A stretch of DNA of 64,000 nt from Chlorokybus atmophyticus (GCA_009103225.1 RHPI01001311.1:62001-126000); one strand, 5' to 3'; positions 32,681 to 44,313 are shown, numbered from the stretch's first letter. A program made the numbers and translations. Notes: generated by a model not told the origin, from the sequence alone.

Positions 32681-34783
32681 GGATCTCGAACACTTGGCTG
32701 GGGGGTGGGCTCATCGCGTTGCCGACACCAAGGCAATTCACACAGCCCTCGAGATGGTCCACATGGAGGAGCAAGCAGCAGTGACAGTGGAGGACATTCC
32801 CGTGGTTGCCAATGCGACCTCCTGGGACCATGCCATTGGCCCGTTGGCCACAAAAGACACGCGAGAGAAGCTTGAGGCTCTCCTCAACAAATGGAGGAGC
32901 CAATTCAGCTTTAATGTGAAGGAATTGGGTACATGCTCAGTGTACCAGATGGATCGAGCTGGTGGACACTGAGCCGGTGTTCCGGCGGCAATACAGGCTC
33001 TCCGAGTTGGAAGAGGACATGGTGGAACAGAAATGTAAGGCGCTGCTTGATGCAGGCCTCATCAAAGAGTCCACATCGGACTTCGCAGCAGCAACCGTCA
33101 TGCCACTGAAGAAGAATTCAGCAGGCAACTGGACAGAGCGACGCATGTGTGGCGACTATCGGCCCCTCAACAACAAGACCAAGCTAGGCAGGTTCCCCAT
33201 GCCCACAGCAGAGGGTATCTTTAATGATGTGGGAGACTGCACAGTCTTCAGCATCATGGACATGCGTCAAGGGTACAACCAGATCGCCATCAAGGACGAG
33301 GACAAGCACAAGACCTCCTTCTGGAGCAACCGACAATTGTATCAATGGAAGGTAATGCCGCTCGGGCTGAAGAATGCCCCCGCCAAGTTTCAACGCGTCA
33401 TGGACAAGGCTTTGAAGGGGCTGGACTTCGCGCGGTGCTACATCGATGACATCCTCATCTTCAGCCGCAACAACGAGGAGCATCTTCAGCACATCGAAGC
33501 GGTGCTGGAACGACTCAAGGGAGTGGGGATGACCGTACACCCCGACAAGTGTACCTTCTTCACCCACAAGGTGCCGTACTTAGGGCACATGATTGTGCCC
33601 CATGGTGTGTATGTGCAGCAGGCAAAAGTAGAGGCTCTGGCAGCTATCCCTGCCCCGACAGACCCCACACGTCTGCGCGCTTTCTTGGGACTTGCCAACT
33701 ACTATCGCCGGTTCGTGAAGGACTTGGCGAAGATCGCAAGGCCCCTCAACAAGCTATTGAAGAAGGAGGTGGAGTTCGCATGGAAGGAGCCGCAACAACA
33801 GACCTTTGAGGAGCTGAAGCGCAGGCTCACCACCGCTCCCATCCCTCAACGTCCGGACTACGCCAAGCCTTTTATCCTTCACACCGACTGCAGCAAGCTG
33901 GGGATGGGAGCGGTGCTGGTGCAGCACGATGAGAACAAGAAGGAGCGGGTGGTGTGATACGCCAGCCGAAGCAACAATAGCGCCGAGGCCAACTACAGCA
34001 GCTATGAGGGGGAGTGCCTCGCTGTAGTGTGGGCCATCTCCTTCTTCCAACCCTTCCTCTTTGGTCGGCAGTTCCAACTGATTATCGATCATCAGCCCCC
34101 TCAAGTGGCTGATGACCAACCAACATCTTACAGGGAAACTTGCTCGATGGGCCCTGCTGTTGCAGGAGTACGACTTCGAGATCGACCACCGCGCTGGCCT
34201 CACCAACCAAGACGCCGATGGCCTTGGTCGCAACCCTCACCTCAGCACGAACGATGCAACGGGAGCTCGGCATGAGCTCGTCCCTGCAGCAACAACCCCC
34301 ACCATGGCAGCCATGTTTGCTGCTGCCGCGTTGCGCTCAGGGCGCAAGACCAACACCACTGCCTCAGCAGTGGCAGAAAAGATTCCTGCCCTTGAGTCTA
34401 ACGGCCCTGCGGCAACCACACCCTTGGGAGACGCCCACGCAGCCGACATTAAAGTCGATGACACACAGCTGGCGCCCGCTGACACCAGGCAGGACATATG
34501 GCGGGACAAGCCATCACTCTCCTTTCTTCAAAGTGGCCAGCTTCCCTCCGGCATGAGTGCTAGAGAGAAGGACCGTGTCAACCAACGCACCCGACACTAT
34601 CGATGGGCAGGTGACAAGCTGTATTGCCGCTTCCATGACAAAGACAAGGAAGTGCCGACACCACGTCACGCGCGAGGGCATCATCACTTCCCTCCACACT
34701 GAGCTTAGACACTTCGGTGTCAAGCGTACAGTCAGCCTAGTGAGGGCACGATGTTGGTGGTATGGGTTAACAACACAGGTGCA
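32681..34783 (+). pseudogene. Element A reverse transcriptase-RNase H and integrase start
   Basis: RT from about 32960: CGDYRPLN, DMRQGYNQIAI, catalytic YIDDILIF. RNase H: FILHTDCSKLGMGAVLVQHD. A TGA at 33955-33957 and a frameshift near 34.1 kb break it. The frame resumes with LTGKLARWALLLQEYDF. The integrase zinc finger begins at about 34,695 with HTELRH (Gly to Arg compared with C). Copia element E interrupts at 34783. Confidence 0.88.
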
Positions 34784-34788
34784 GGGGT

Positions 34789-35212
34789 TGTTGAGAGTAT
34801 TCCTACATACGATCAGCATCGACCCTCCACACAGGAGTAGAAGGTCGTAAGGACGAGCACTAGGTCCGGACTTAGCAAGATGGCATCGTCGGACCAGACT
34901 CCGGACTCCAGACTGGAGCCTTACTAACTGCTTCGTATCTCCGCGTATACTTACTCATATTAGGCGTGTAAGAGCTTGTTGGAAAGCTCTGGTTGTAAGC
35001 AAGACAACGCAACTTAGAGCACGTCAAAAGGCTGAGTATAGCTTACGCAGTGCTTGTAAACGTAGACGTGTGTGTAACTGGCTGGTATAAGAACCAGCGG
35101 ACAACTTGTAATAGATGAATGTGATGTGACTTGTGTATGCTCTGGTGGCGGTAGCTCTGTCCGTGTGTATCCATGCTTGCATGGGCTACATGTGCATGCT
35201 AGTCCTTCAACA
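34789..35212 (+). repeat. Element E 5' LTR
   Basis: 424 bp, TGTTGAGAG...CCTTCAACA. The adjoining GGTTATGGGCCCACAC is a copia-style primer site. Confidence 0.92.
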
Positions 35213-35339
35213 GGTTATGGGCCCACACTACGCTTGAGGAGTGTGAGACTAGCTTGTGTGCATAGTAGTTCTACACTACGGTAGCTTGTTAGTAGCAGAG
35301 CCTTGGGTGTCAACTGCAAGGAAGGCAGGCACGACAGAG

Positions 35340-38300
35340 ATGGAGGCGACCTACGACAAGGGGCAGATTGCAAAGTTAGACACCGACAACTACAACACAT
35401 GGTGCGTGGGAATGAAGGCCTTGCTCATTTACAAGAAGGTGTGGAAGTACGTCGATCCGAAGGCACCACCACCAACACCAGGAGCGAACACTGTGTGGTC
35501 AGAGCATTCAGCAGAAGCACACTCTTTGCTTGTGTTGAACAGCAAACCGCATCACTTTCCCATGCTCACTGCATGTGAAGATGGTAGACAAGCTTGGGAA
35601 AAGCTATCAGCCGTTTTCAGAGCCAAGAACAATGCCAGAAAGTTGCATCTATGCAAGCAGCTGAGCGCACTCAGGAAGGAGGCAGCAGAACCCATCACAA
35701 AGTATGTTGCGCGCGCGAGAGAGCTGTGGGCGGACCTCATCAACGTCGGCCACAACATGGGGGAGACGGAGGTAGTGCTGGCCATTATTGCAGGGCTACC
35801 AGCAGAGTACGAGGTCGTCGCAACCCTGCTGGAGACGTCATCATCGGAGTTAACGTTGGACGATGTGCTACCGAAGCTGCTCACCGTGGAGTAGAGGGTT
35901 GTGAAGAAGGACGAGCAAGCTGATGCCGTCGCCTTCTACACCGGCAAGCACGCAAAGAAGAGCAACCATGAAGAGAAGTACAAGGGCAACAAGCCAGGCA
36001 ATCCTCGTCACAAAGACCTCATATGCCACTGGTGTGGTTGGAAGGGGCACATTGTGAAGGACTGTAGGAAGAAACAATTGGGGCAACCTAGAGCAAGCAC
36101 CAGCAACATCGGCAACGAGCACCAACACAAGGAGAAACATGTCGCCTTCACTGCATCCAGTTCGAGGGCGGGCACAGCTTTCTGGGTGGTGGACTCTGGC
36201 TGCGATCGTCATCTCACACCAAACAAGGAGGTGATGGAGGGCTACAGGAAGCTGACGTCCACAATCAAGGTGGCGGGCTTCGGTGGCGAAGTACTGGTGG
36301 CTGAGGGAGTTGGCAACGTACGACTCCAGTGCAAGGTTGGTAACACACTACGCGAGGTGTTGTTACGCAACGTCCTGCATGTTCCTAAGGCTATTGCGAG
36401 TCTATTCTCTGTGAGGGTTGCGGAGCGCTTAGGCGCGGAGATCCTATTTCGGAAGGGTGGCTGCTCAGTCATCCTTGATGGGGTCGTGCACATGGTTGGA
36501 ATCGCTGATCCGGGAGGGCTCTACCACGTGGAGCAGCCTCAAGACAGAGACATTCAAGCCATGGTGGTGAAGGACAAGGAGTCGCCAACATTGTGGCATC
36601 GAAGGTTCGGGCATCTCAGCTACGTCAACCTCACTCGCCTTGTCGCTGAGAAGATGGTCAAGGGCATCCATCTCAGCACAGAAGAACTCAAGAATGCATC
36701 AGGTGCACTTTGTGAACCATGCCTGGTTGCAAAGCAGCATGCTATGCCATTCCCATCATCCTCTTCTAGCAGTCAGCATCCTTGCGAGCTTGTGCACATG
36801 GATGTCTGTGGCCCTATGCGCATTGTGGCGAAGGGAGGGGCCAGGTACTTTGCTACATTCCTCGACGACTACAGCAAGCTGTCCATCATCTTTCCATTGA
36901 CGCTCAAGTCAGAAGTTGCTGGAGCTGTGCGCACAGTTGTGGCCTTGTTGGAGACCCAGTCTGGCAACAAGATGACGGCAATGAGGAGTGATCGAGGAGG
37001 GGAGTACATCAACAAGGAGTTGAAGAAGTTTTTCGCCAGCAAGGGCATACGCCACGAGACAACGGCACCCTACACCCCGCAGCAGAATGGAGCAGCTGAA
37101 CGCCTCAACAGGACACTCTTGGAGCGTGTTCGAGCCATGCTCAACGACACAAAGATGGAAGACAGTTTGTGGAAGGAGGCGGTACTCACTGCCAACTACA
37201 TCCGCAACAGGTCTCCGGTGAGCTCAGAGCAGAAGACTCCGTGGGAGCACTTCTATGGAGCCACACCAGATGTGAGTGGTATGCGTGTGTTTGGATGCAC
37301 GGCATATGCACTAGTGCCTAAACAGCTCAGGCANCCGTCAGCAAAAAGGGCATCTTTTTGGCTATGAACCGGGTTCCAAGGCTTACAGGATCTTGCTCGA
37401 GGACACTCAGAAGATCATTGTGAGCAGAGAGGTGGTTTTCCATTAGGGATTATCACAGCCAGAAGCAGGCTTCTTTCCGGGAGATGACGATGAAGTACAG
37501 CCACAGGAGCATCCCAAGACAGTGGAGGCTGAGGGCGAGGCAGTCATCAACAACAAGGGTCAGCGAGACTCAGTTGTAGCAGGCCAGAAGAAGCCGCACG
37601 TACAGCAGGAGCACGCAGCTCGGAGATACCCAGTGAGGGAGAGAAAGGCACCTGACTTCCTACACAAGGCACACGTCGCCAGTGTGCATAATGAGGAGCC
37701 AAGCACCTACGAGGAGGCATTGTTAGCACCAAATGCGGAGCAATGGCAGCGTGCTATGGACGAGGTGATTGCGTCACTCCATGCCAACAACACTTGGTCA
37801 CTGGAGCAGATTCCGCAAGGAGTGAAGACCGTTCCAGTGAAATGGGTCTTCAAGGTGAAGCGTGATGGTCAGGGCAACATTGAGCGCTACAAGGCAAGAC
37901 TGGTGGCAAAGGGCTTCTTGCAGCAGGAAGGTGTGGACTTCAACGAAGTGTTTGCACCTGCAAGTAAGCATACCACCTTCCGTGCACTGCTAGCTGTGGT
38001 TGCTGCTGAGGACCTCAAGCTGCATCACCTGGATGTGAAGACTGCCTTCCTCTACGGAGAGCTGGAGGAGGAGATCTTCATCGAGCAACCACCTGGATAT
38101 GAAGAAGGGGAGAGAGACACATCGTGCAAGCTGATCAAGGCACTATACGGGTTGCGACAGGCACCGCGTATGTGGCACATCAAGCTCACCAAGGAGCTGG
38201 AGGCACTTGGCTTCACCGCATCCTCTGCAGACCCTGGGCTCTTCATCCATGCAGACAACAAGGTCTGGCTGCTCGTGTATGTTGATGATATCATCATCAC

Positions 38301-39224
38301 CGCCAGGCAGGTGCACCACCTGCAGGAGACGAAACTTGCTCTACAGCAAGCATTCTCAGTTCGTGATCTTGGAGAGGCCAAGTGGTTCCTTGGCATGGTG
38401 ATTGAGCGCGACAGGGCGGCTCGCACAATCAAGATCAGTCAGGAGCAGATGGTGAGAAGACTCGTCACCAAGTTTGGGCTTGCTGAAGCGAAGACCAAGA
38501 CCACACCGTTGGCACTTGGCACTGCCCTCATCAAGGCAAGGATGAGGAGGTACTCGACAAGGCTCAGTATCCATATGGTGAGCTGGTAGGCAGCATGCTC
38601 TATCTGGCAGTGTGCACACGTCCCGATGTTGCACATGTGGGAGTACTTGCTCGCTACATGTCTGTACCGAGCATGGAGCACTGAAGAGCAGCAAAGGGGG
38701 TACTACGCTATGTTGCTGGGAGCGCAACAGTTGGCATCAAGTTTGGGAGCGGGAGCACTGAGTTGGAGGGCTACTGCGACTCGGACTTTGCTGGTGACCT
38801 CAACAGCAGGAGGTCCACTACAGGCTACGTCTTCAAGCTGAACGGAGGCGTGGTGAGCTGGAACAGCAGGCTGCAGCCAACAACAGCAGCATCTACATCA
38901 GAGGCTGAGTACATGGCAACGGCAGCAGCAGTAAAGGAGGCACTCTGGCTTCGCAAGCTCATGGCAGACTTGGAGCATCCCATGGCGTGCATCGTCATCA
39001 ACTGTGACAACCAAGGAGCCATCAAGTTGTTGAAGCACCCTATCGCCTCGGCAAGGACGAAGCACATTGATGTCATGCATCACTTTGTGCGTGACAGAGT
39101 CACAAGGAAGGAGGTGGAGTTCCAGTACTGCAACACTGAGGGCATGCTGGCGGACTTCATGACAAAGCCATTGTCACCACTCAAGTTCAAGACTTGTTGT
39201 GCAGGACTTGGCATCTGTGTTTGA
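35340..39224 (+). pseudogene. Element E gag-pol
   Basis: Starts at ATG 35340 (MEATYDKGQI). The UBN2-type gag includes KLDTDNYNTW; TAG at 35892-35894 follows it, then in the same frame a CCHC knuckle, CHWCGWKGHIVKDC. Protease: VVDSGCDRHLTP. Integrase: HRRFGHLSYVNL, D in HMDVCGPM, D in RSDRGGEYIN, E in QNGAAERLNR. A base called N at 37334 coincides with a frame change, and TAG at 37444-37446 follows VVF. RT from about 37680: YVDDIIIT. A frameshift near 38.54 kb and a TGA near 38.68 kb lie before RNase H (GYCDSDFAGD, ending at 39224). At least four lesions. Confidence 0.92.
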
Positions 39225-39266
39225 CTACAGGAGCAAGCGTTGGAGGTCAAGCTGCTCGCGTGGGAG

Positions 39267-39690
39267 TGTTGAGAGTATTCCTACATACGATCAGCATCGA
39301 CCCTCCACACAGGAGTAGAAGGTCGTAAGGACGAGCACTAGGTCCGGACTTAGCAAGATGGCATCGTCGGACCAGACTCCGGACTCCAGACTGGAGCCTT
39401 ACTAACTGCTTCGTATCTCCGCGTATACTTACTCATATTAGGCGTGTAAGAGCTTGTTGGAAAGCTCTGGTTGTAAGCAAGACAACGCAACTTAGAGCAC
39501 GTCAAAAGGCTGAGTATAGCTTACGCAGTGCTTGTAAACGTAGACGTGTGTGTAACTGGCTGGTATAAGAACCAGCGGACAACTTGTAATAGATGAATGT
39601 GATGTGACTTGTGTATGCTCTGGTGGCGGTAGCTCTGTCCGTGTGTATCCATGCTTGCATGGGCTACATGTGCATGCTAGTCCTTCAACA
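39267..39690 (+). repeat. Element E 3' LTR
   Basis: 424 bp copy of the 5' LTR, followed by the GGGGT target duplication. Confidence 0.92.
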
Positions 39691-40863
39691 GGGGTTCGTC
39701 AGCCACTGCCATCAGTGTGACATGGTGCGCGCCAGCCTCAACACGCATAGCGCCACCTTGCACCCACTCCCCATCTCCGGTCTCTTTTACCGGTGGGGGC
39801 TTGACATCTTGGGGGACTTGGCACCCTCAGCGCGTGGCAACCGATACAGCCTGGTCATGATCGAGCACTTCTCCAAATGGGTGGAGCTGGTACCATTACC
39901 CGACAAGAGCAGCAGAGGGGTGTCTCAAGCCTTCCTCTCTCACGTTCTCAGCCGATTTGGCAGCTGCGCCGAGGTCTTTACTGACCAAGGAACTGAGTTC
40001 AGAGGGGAGTTCGACACCCTCTTAGACAAATGTTACATCGACCACCGTCGTACCTCGCGTGATCACCCTCAAGCCGACGGTCTCGCCGAGCGTACAGTGC
40101 AGACCATCAAGAAGGCACTCCGCAAGTACGTGCTGGAGTACGAAAAGAATTCTTGGGATGACCACCTCCCGTGGGTAGCCCTCGGATATCGTTTGTCATA
40201 GCAGGCGGCGCTGCGTAAGTACAGCCCGTACTACCTGCTGTTAGGGCGACCACCATTGCTCCCCTTCCGTGCGCAGCAGGAGGTGGATCGCGTCGTGAAC
40301 AACCTCTACGACCCTAACTGGATGCACCACGACATCATCAAGCGCGCCGCGCTTTTCAAGCGCACCATCCCCATGGCCTTCAACAATCTGTGCATCGCGC
40401 AGCATCGCGACACGCTGCGCTACGAGCGCGTACGCAGCGGCTTATACAAAGAGCGCCAACGGCGGTTCCAAGCGGGGGACTTTGCCTATCGCATGACAGT
40501 CACTAAAGACACGCTTGACACCTCCGTGGGTCGCACCGTCTACAAGGTACTCAAAGTGTACCCCACATGGGTGCTGGACCTCCTTGGTCAAAACGGAGAG
40601 AGGATGAAGGACAACATGGTGAACTGTGCGCCATGTCACCTTCCTTACGTAGCCGACTTCGGGCGTATCTAGCACCCTCGTCCCGCGCGCAGCACCCGCT
40701 GTGAACGCTGCGGCAGCGCCGGCGACGATGCACTCATGATGCTCTGCGATGGCTGCAACAAGGGCCTGCATTGCTACTGCCTGGAGCCACCTTTGGACGC
40801 GATACCCATGGAGGAGTATTGGTGCGACGATTGCCGTACCAACGGCCCTCCTCACTTGCGTTA
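39691..40863 (+). pseudogene. Element A integrase core and PHD finger
   Basis: Continues the integrase: CHQC completes the zinc finger; D in WGLDILGDLAPSA, D in FTDQGTEFRG, E in DGLAERTVQTIKK. TAG at 40199-40201 replaces a Lys codon of C, and TAG at 40670-40672 replaces a Gln codon just before the PHD finger. The PHD finger itself is intact: CERCGSAGDDALMMLCDGC, LHCYC, WCDDC, ending at TAG 40861-40863. Its conservation beside a decayed polyprotein supports it as a true part of the element. Confidence 0.88.
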
Positions 40864-40901
40864 GCAGCAGAACTCTGAAGCTGGAACCTCCTACAGAGCC
40901 C

Positions 40902-40909
40902 AGGGGGGG
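40902..40909 (+). other. Element A polypurine tract
   Basis: AGGGGGGG immediately before TGGCTTG, as in element C. Confidence 0.75.
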
Positions 40910-40975
40910 TGGCTTGTTGACTGTGTGTCCTACAGCACAGCATGTACACTAGACTCGACTCCCCTCGACCCGACA
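40910..40975 (+). repeat. Element A repeat B1 (shortened)
   Basis: 66 bp. Its first ~44 bases match the start of B2 (41570) and its last ~21 match the end of B2; about 175 bp in the middle are missing. It ends CCGACA, then GC, then A2. Confidence 0.82.
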
Positions 40976-40977
40976 GC

Positions 40978-41582
40978 TGTCATGCCTATCACCCGGGCAT
41001 GCCAGTTTTCATCGGGCATGCCTACAGCGAGACCCTCGCCCGGCTTACCAGCATGGCGACCCGTGCGCGTCACTGACCAGTAGCTAGGTCATGTCTCTAG
41101 AGTAGCTCATAACCATAGCCTACATAGGCACCACGCATAGCTGTTCAGTTGTGAGTTCAGTTATAAGTTGGGTTCTATATCGAGTGGGGATTTCTTGTGG
41201 AAATAGCCTCGATATGACCGTTAGCTTATGTTCTGGACAGTCATGAGTTGACTAGTATTAGTAGGCACAGTGTTCACCGGATCAGCTGGTGACACTGTGA
41301 GTGAGAAAGCTAAGAGCTTGTAAAGCGACTTGATCTACGAAACACGCCGTCCCGGTTCCCAAGAATCCCCTCACCGTTTGAGAGCCTGTGCATGTTCTTG
41401 TGCACTGTGCTTGTCCTTGTTATGAGCTTGGTGTACTTGGTCGCGGTGTGCTTGTTGGCATCAGTCAGGGCATAGCATCCACGTGTTGCTTGCTCATTCA
41501 CCTCACTTAACAGTGTAATCTCTCTTCCACTCATGCAAAGAACTGTATAAACAGCGCTACCTATAGCAGTGGCTTGTTGACT
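40978..41582 (+). repeat. Element A repeat A2
   Basis: 605 bp, homologous over its whole length to A1 (7027-7631). Confidence 0.88.
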
Positions 41583-41810
41583 GTGTGGCCTCCAGCACAG
41601 CATGTACACTAGGGAGAACACCGACTCCACCTGCCCGTACTACCCGACAGCAGCAGACCAGCTGCACAAAGCACTTGTCACCATGAGGGTTGGGGTTATC
41701 TTTTGCTTTTGCTGCGCGTTACAAAGGTGGCGCAGTAGCATGTCTAGCAAGCATGTCTGTCCCTGCAGCTGTTTGAGACAGCGTGACCCTCGACTCCCCT
41801 CGACCCGACA
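41570..41810 (+). repeat. Element A repeat B2 (outer 3' end)
   Basis: 241 bp, from TGGCTTGTTGACTGTGTGG (sharing 13 bases with the end of A2) to CTCGACCCGACA, against the ACCG flank. Confidence 0.85.
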
Positions 41811-41910
41811 ACCGTAACCATTAGGCTACGGCAGCAAAAATCGCTGTCGTAGGGGGAGCCACATGTTCCATATATGCCCTATCCCATATAAATTACATTC
41901 CTCCCAACCC
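41811..41910 (-). mobile_element. tRNA-derived SINE, part cut by element A
   Basis: On minus it contains GCCGTAGCCTAATGGTTAC, a tRNA A-box head, next to a tail shared with the SINE at 42.2 kb (forward ACATGTTCCATATATGCCC, ATCCCATATA). The missing part appears to lie just left of element A (to 7026). Confidence 0.65.
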
Positions 41911-42164
41911 CGTTGTCCATGGGGTCGTCGCCACGCGACTGCAAGTCTTATTAAGCTTCGCTTGATACGGTACGCGGCGAGTCGCATGCCTGACCGTCCC
42001 CATGAGACCCTCGTCACTGCACGTTGACAGCCAATTATTAGGCAAACCTGCAACCGCTCAGACGGTCGTAGGTTATGAATTACCGCCGCTTTAACGAGTC
42101 ACGAGCGCGCTTTCAGTCACTACTTTGCCAATTTTGCCTTGTATCGTTTTACGACAATTAGCAG

Positions 42165-42325
42165 TTCTATTCCCCCCGATTCGAACTTGTGCCGCTCAGC
42201 TCCGTTACCGCTGTAACTTCGGCGGCGCCTTAACCACTAGGCTACGGCAGCATAAGTCGATGCCGCCATAAGCGGAGCCACATGTCTCATATATGCCCCA
42301 TCCCATATAGATTACAGTAATGTTT
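42165..42325 (-). mobile_element. tRNA-derived SINE
   Basis: On minus the A box is TAGCCTAGTGGTTAAGG and the B box AGTTCGAATCGGGG, spaced as in a tRNA with an extra arm. A tail follows that is shared with the copy at 41.8 kb. As both copies have the same non-tRNA tail, a SINE family is more likely than a tRNA gene. Confidence 0.65.
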
Positions 42326-42624
42326 GTTGCGGACATGTTTGAAGCCATCCAAAGTTTGGATATGCTCGTAACAAGGAGCAACTCTTAAAGACAAAAACCT
42401 ATTAGACGGTTAGCATGACAGCTGTTATGCTGCGCGGAGTCGAATGTAAACCTTTGGTGCAGCAGTGCTCGAGATGTCTCTAAAAAGTTGTATGTATCGA
42501 CACCTCGTGAAGACCAAAAAGATTCATGTTGTAGACTCATCGTGTACGTGTGTGAGGTGCGCCGATTATACGGTAGCCGCTACAGCAATAGTCTTTCATA
42601 GGGACCTTCAATAGTGGTGAATTA

Positions 42625-42795
42625 GGCAGCATTAGTGCATGCCGTTGTGGCATTCACCACACGACATCATCGGCGCATCAATGTCAATGCTGCCGTACTT
42701 GTCACAGCGTTTGCGACAGCTAGTACTGACAAGGGTGGCGCTTACATCAAAGCCTGCCACTTGTGGGAGACGGCAGGGTGCACAGTTGGTTGCTG
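42625..42795 (-). pseudogene. Relic of an A/C-family integrase tail and PHD finger
   Basis: On minus this reads NCAPCRLPQVAGF and then RCDKYGSIDIDAPMMS, CGECHNGMH. It aligns with NCAPCHLPYIAGF and RCEKCGSADDDPLMML, CDGCNQGMH of element C. One PHD cysteine is already lost (Tyr). It shows an older, now decayed insertion of the same family. Confidence 0.65.
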
Positions 42796-42853
42796 ATAAC
42801 AGATTATAATACGAATGACGTATGACTCTTATTGCTTATCTGCAATTAACTTA

Positions 42854-43312
42854 TTATTTATTAGACCTAGAACTTTGATATCTCCTCCAATGACTCGCTA
42901 AGAATAGTAACAAGAATAATGTGGCATGCATGTTGCTGTGCACAATAACATGTACAGGGACAAGCGTAAGGAGGGCAATGTGAAAATTAGGCAATTGTAG
43001 CATGAAACTTGCAAAAGCTGCAGCATTGAGATCGACAGCGCCAACAATCATGACAACCACAAGGCCACAAGAAAGGATAACGACCATGAAGACGTAAACA
43101 TGCTGCAGGTTACTTGTATACGCGGAGCGCTTCCGCAGCTTCTTCTGGTTGCAGCTCGACCGCCGCCCCGTCTTTTCCTCACCTCTTACTCTTTCGAATC
43201 TCCTTGAGCTGACCTTCCTCCTCGCACCCCGCCAGCAATATGCCCTCAATGCCGCAGCAGAAGCATACACATGTGCCAGTAGTACCAGTAGCAGGACCAA
43301 TAGCGATCGCAT
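42854..43312 (-). CDS. Doubtful small membrane/secreted ORF
   Basis: 152 codons starting MRSLLVLLLVLLAHVYASA, which looks like a signal peptide. A basic stretch and two hydrophobic segments follow (VYVFMVVILSCGLVVVMIVG, then HIALLTLVPVHVIV). No family is recognised and no splice-supported neighbours were found. It may be chance coding; the overlapping plus-strand ORF (43149-43481) is no better. Confidence 0.25.
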   Translation of the reverse strand: MRSLLVLLLVLLAHVYASAAALRAYCWRGARRKVSSRRFERVRGEEKTGRRSSCNQKKLRKRSAYTSNLQHVYVFMVVILSCGLVVVMIVGAVDLNAAAFASFMLQLPNFHIALLTLVPVHVIVHSNMHATLFLLLFLASHWRRYQSSRSNK

Positions 43313-44130
43313 AGCCAGTAGCGTAACCCGCATGGATTGGCGTAACAATAGTAAGTCACGTGCGCAGTGGCGTGTTTTCTGTGTGCGGAGTTCAGAGGCG
43401 GCCACGTGGCTGACCGTCAAGGAGGGAGAGATGGCGGAGGAGGGGGCGGCGGCGGCGGCGGCGGCGGCGACGTGGAGGTGATGAGCATCGTGTTAAGTAG
43501 AAAACAGTTCTCTTATGCAAGCATGGCCAGTCCCTCCTGCAAGCCCATGCATGGCCGCGTGTTATGACGATGATTGTCGCTATGGTAGAATCAATCATCA
43601 AAGCACTATTACCCGAAAAAAGTGCCCGTGTACGACACGTGTACATTAACATTGGCAACAATCCGGTGGTTGTCTTCAGGATCCCTATGCTGGATAGGTA
43701 ATGACTGAGTGCGTGTGTGCGCACTTGCGTGCATGCGACAGGAACTGCAACATGTGCACGTGTAATATCGCAGCATAGAACTGATATACCCATATGTAGG
43801 TACCCTAGCACTCACTCCCAATGTTATCCACGTCCTGTGTACTTGTGTATGCAAACTTGCACATGTACATGGCCTGTGCTCGCGAACGCATGCGCACTCC
43901 CACATCAACCATTATCCACGCACGCACACACACTCCCATACCCCTAAAATTTGTGGCCGCATGCATGCATCAACTCCCGCTCGTCACCACCACCCAGCAT
44001 CAAAACAGTAGTAGAAGTTACGCTGTTTGATTCAGTATCACACGCACATATGTGTATACATAGGTCTAGACGGCAAGGCGCTGCGGCCGTGCAAATCCTT
44101 CTTGCAGCCTTGTGCTTTTTGATCAAAGCT

Positions 44131-44313
44131 CCCCCCCCCCCCCCCCCCCCCCCCNNNNNNNNNNNNNNNNNNNNNNNNNNNNNNNNNNNNNNNNNNNNNN
44201 NNNNNNNNNNNNNNNNNNNNNNNNNNNNNNNNNNNNNNNNNNNNNNNNNNNNNNNNNNNNNNNNNNNNNNNNNNNNNNNNNNNNNNNNNCACCCCCCCCC
44301 CCCCCCCCCCCCC
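44131..44313. repeat. Poly-C tract with assembly gap
   Basis: C-run 44131-44154, Ns 44155-44289, C-run 44292-44313. The gap length is not reliable. The flanks 43313-44130 and 44314-45266 hold no supported gene, only alternating CA/TG-rich patches. Confidence 0.9.

Larger units (their letters stand above)
34789..39690 (+). mobile_element. Element E: Ty1/copia retrotransposon, coding region broken
   Basis: A 4902-bp element with 424-bp LTRs (34789-35212 and 39267-39690) that look identical by eye, flanked by GGGGT (34784-34788, 39691-39695). Removing it restores VQGFVSHCHQC in element A's integrase. Domain order gag-PR-IN-RT-RH identifies copia. Confidence 0.95.
7027..41810 (+). mobile_element. 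Element A: DNMT/PHD gypsy-like retroelement, split by four insertions
   Basis: Begins TGTCATGCC at 7027 and ends in GACA at 41810, flanked by GCCG (7023-7026) and ACCG (41811-41814), a 4-bp target duplication with one change. It inserted in a tRNA-like SINE: the rejoined flanks read like the intact SINE at 42.2 kb. Removing D (9580-11455), B (13123-19171), C (19469-30486), E (34789-39690) and their target duplications leaves 10,922 bp, co-linear with element C. Order: repeat A1, gag, protease, DNA methyltransferase, RT-RNase H, integrase, PHD finger, polypurine tract, repeats B1-A2-B2. Coding lesions: stops at 8512, 33955, 40199 and 40670, several frameshifts, and protease DTG changed to NTG. 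It is an inactive, older copy. Confidence 0.88.

Noticed and set aside
42165-42260. Functional tRNA gene
   Set aside because: The head is tRNA-like, but it is joined to a tail shared by a second copy and lacks a clear acceptor stem, so a SINE is the better call.
44131-44313. Pro/Gly-run protein-like frames across the N gap
   Set aside because: They are translations of a poly-C run and unknown bases, not coding sequence.
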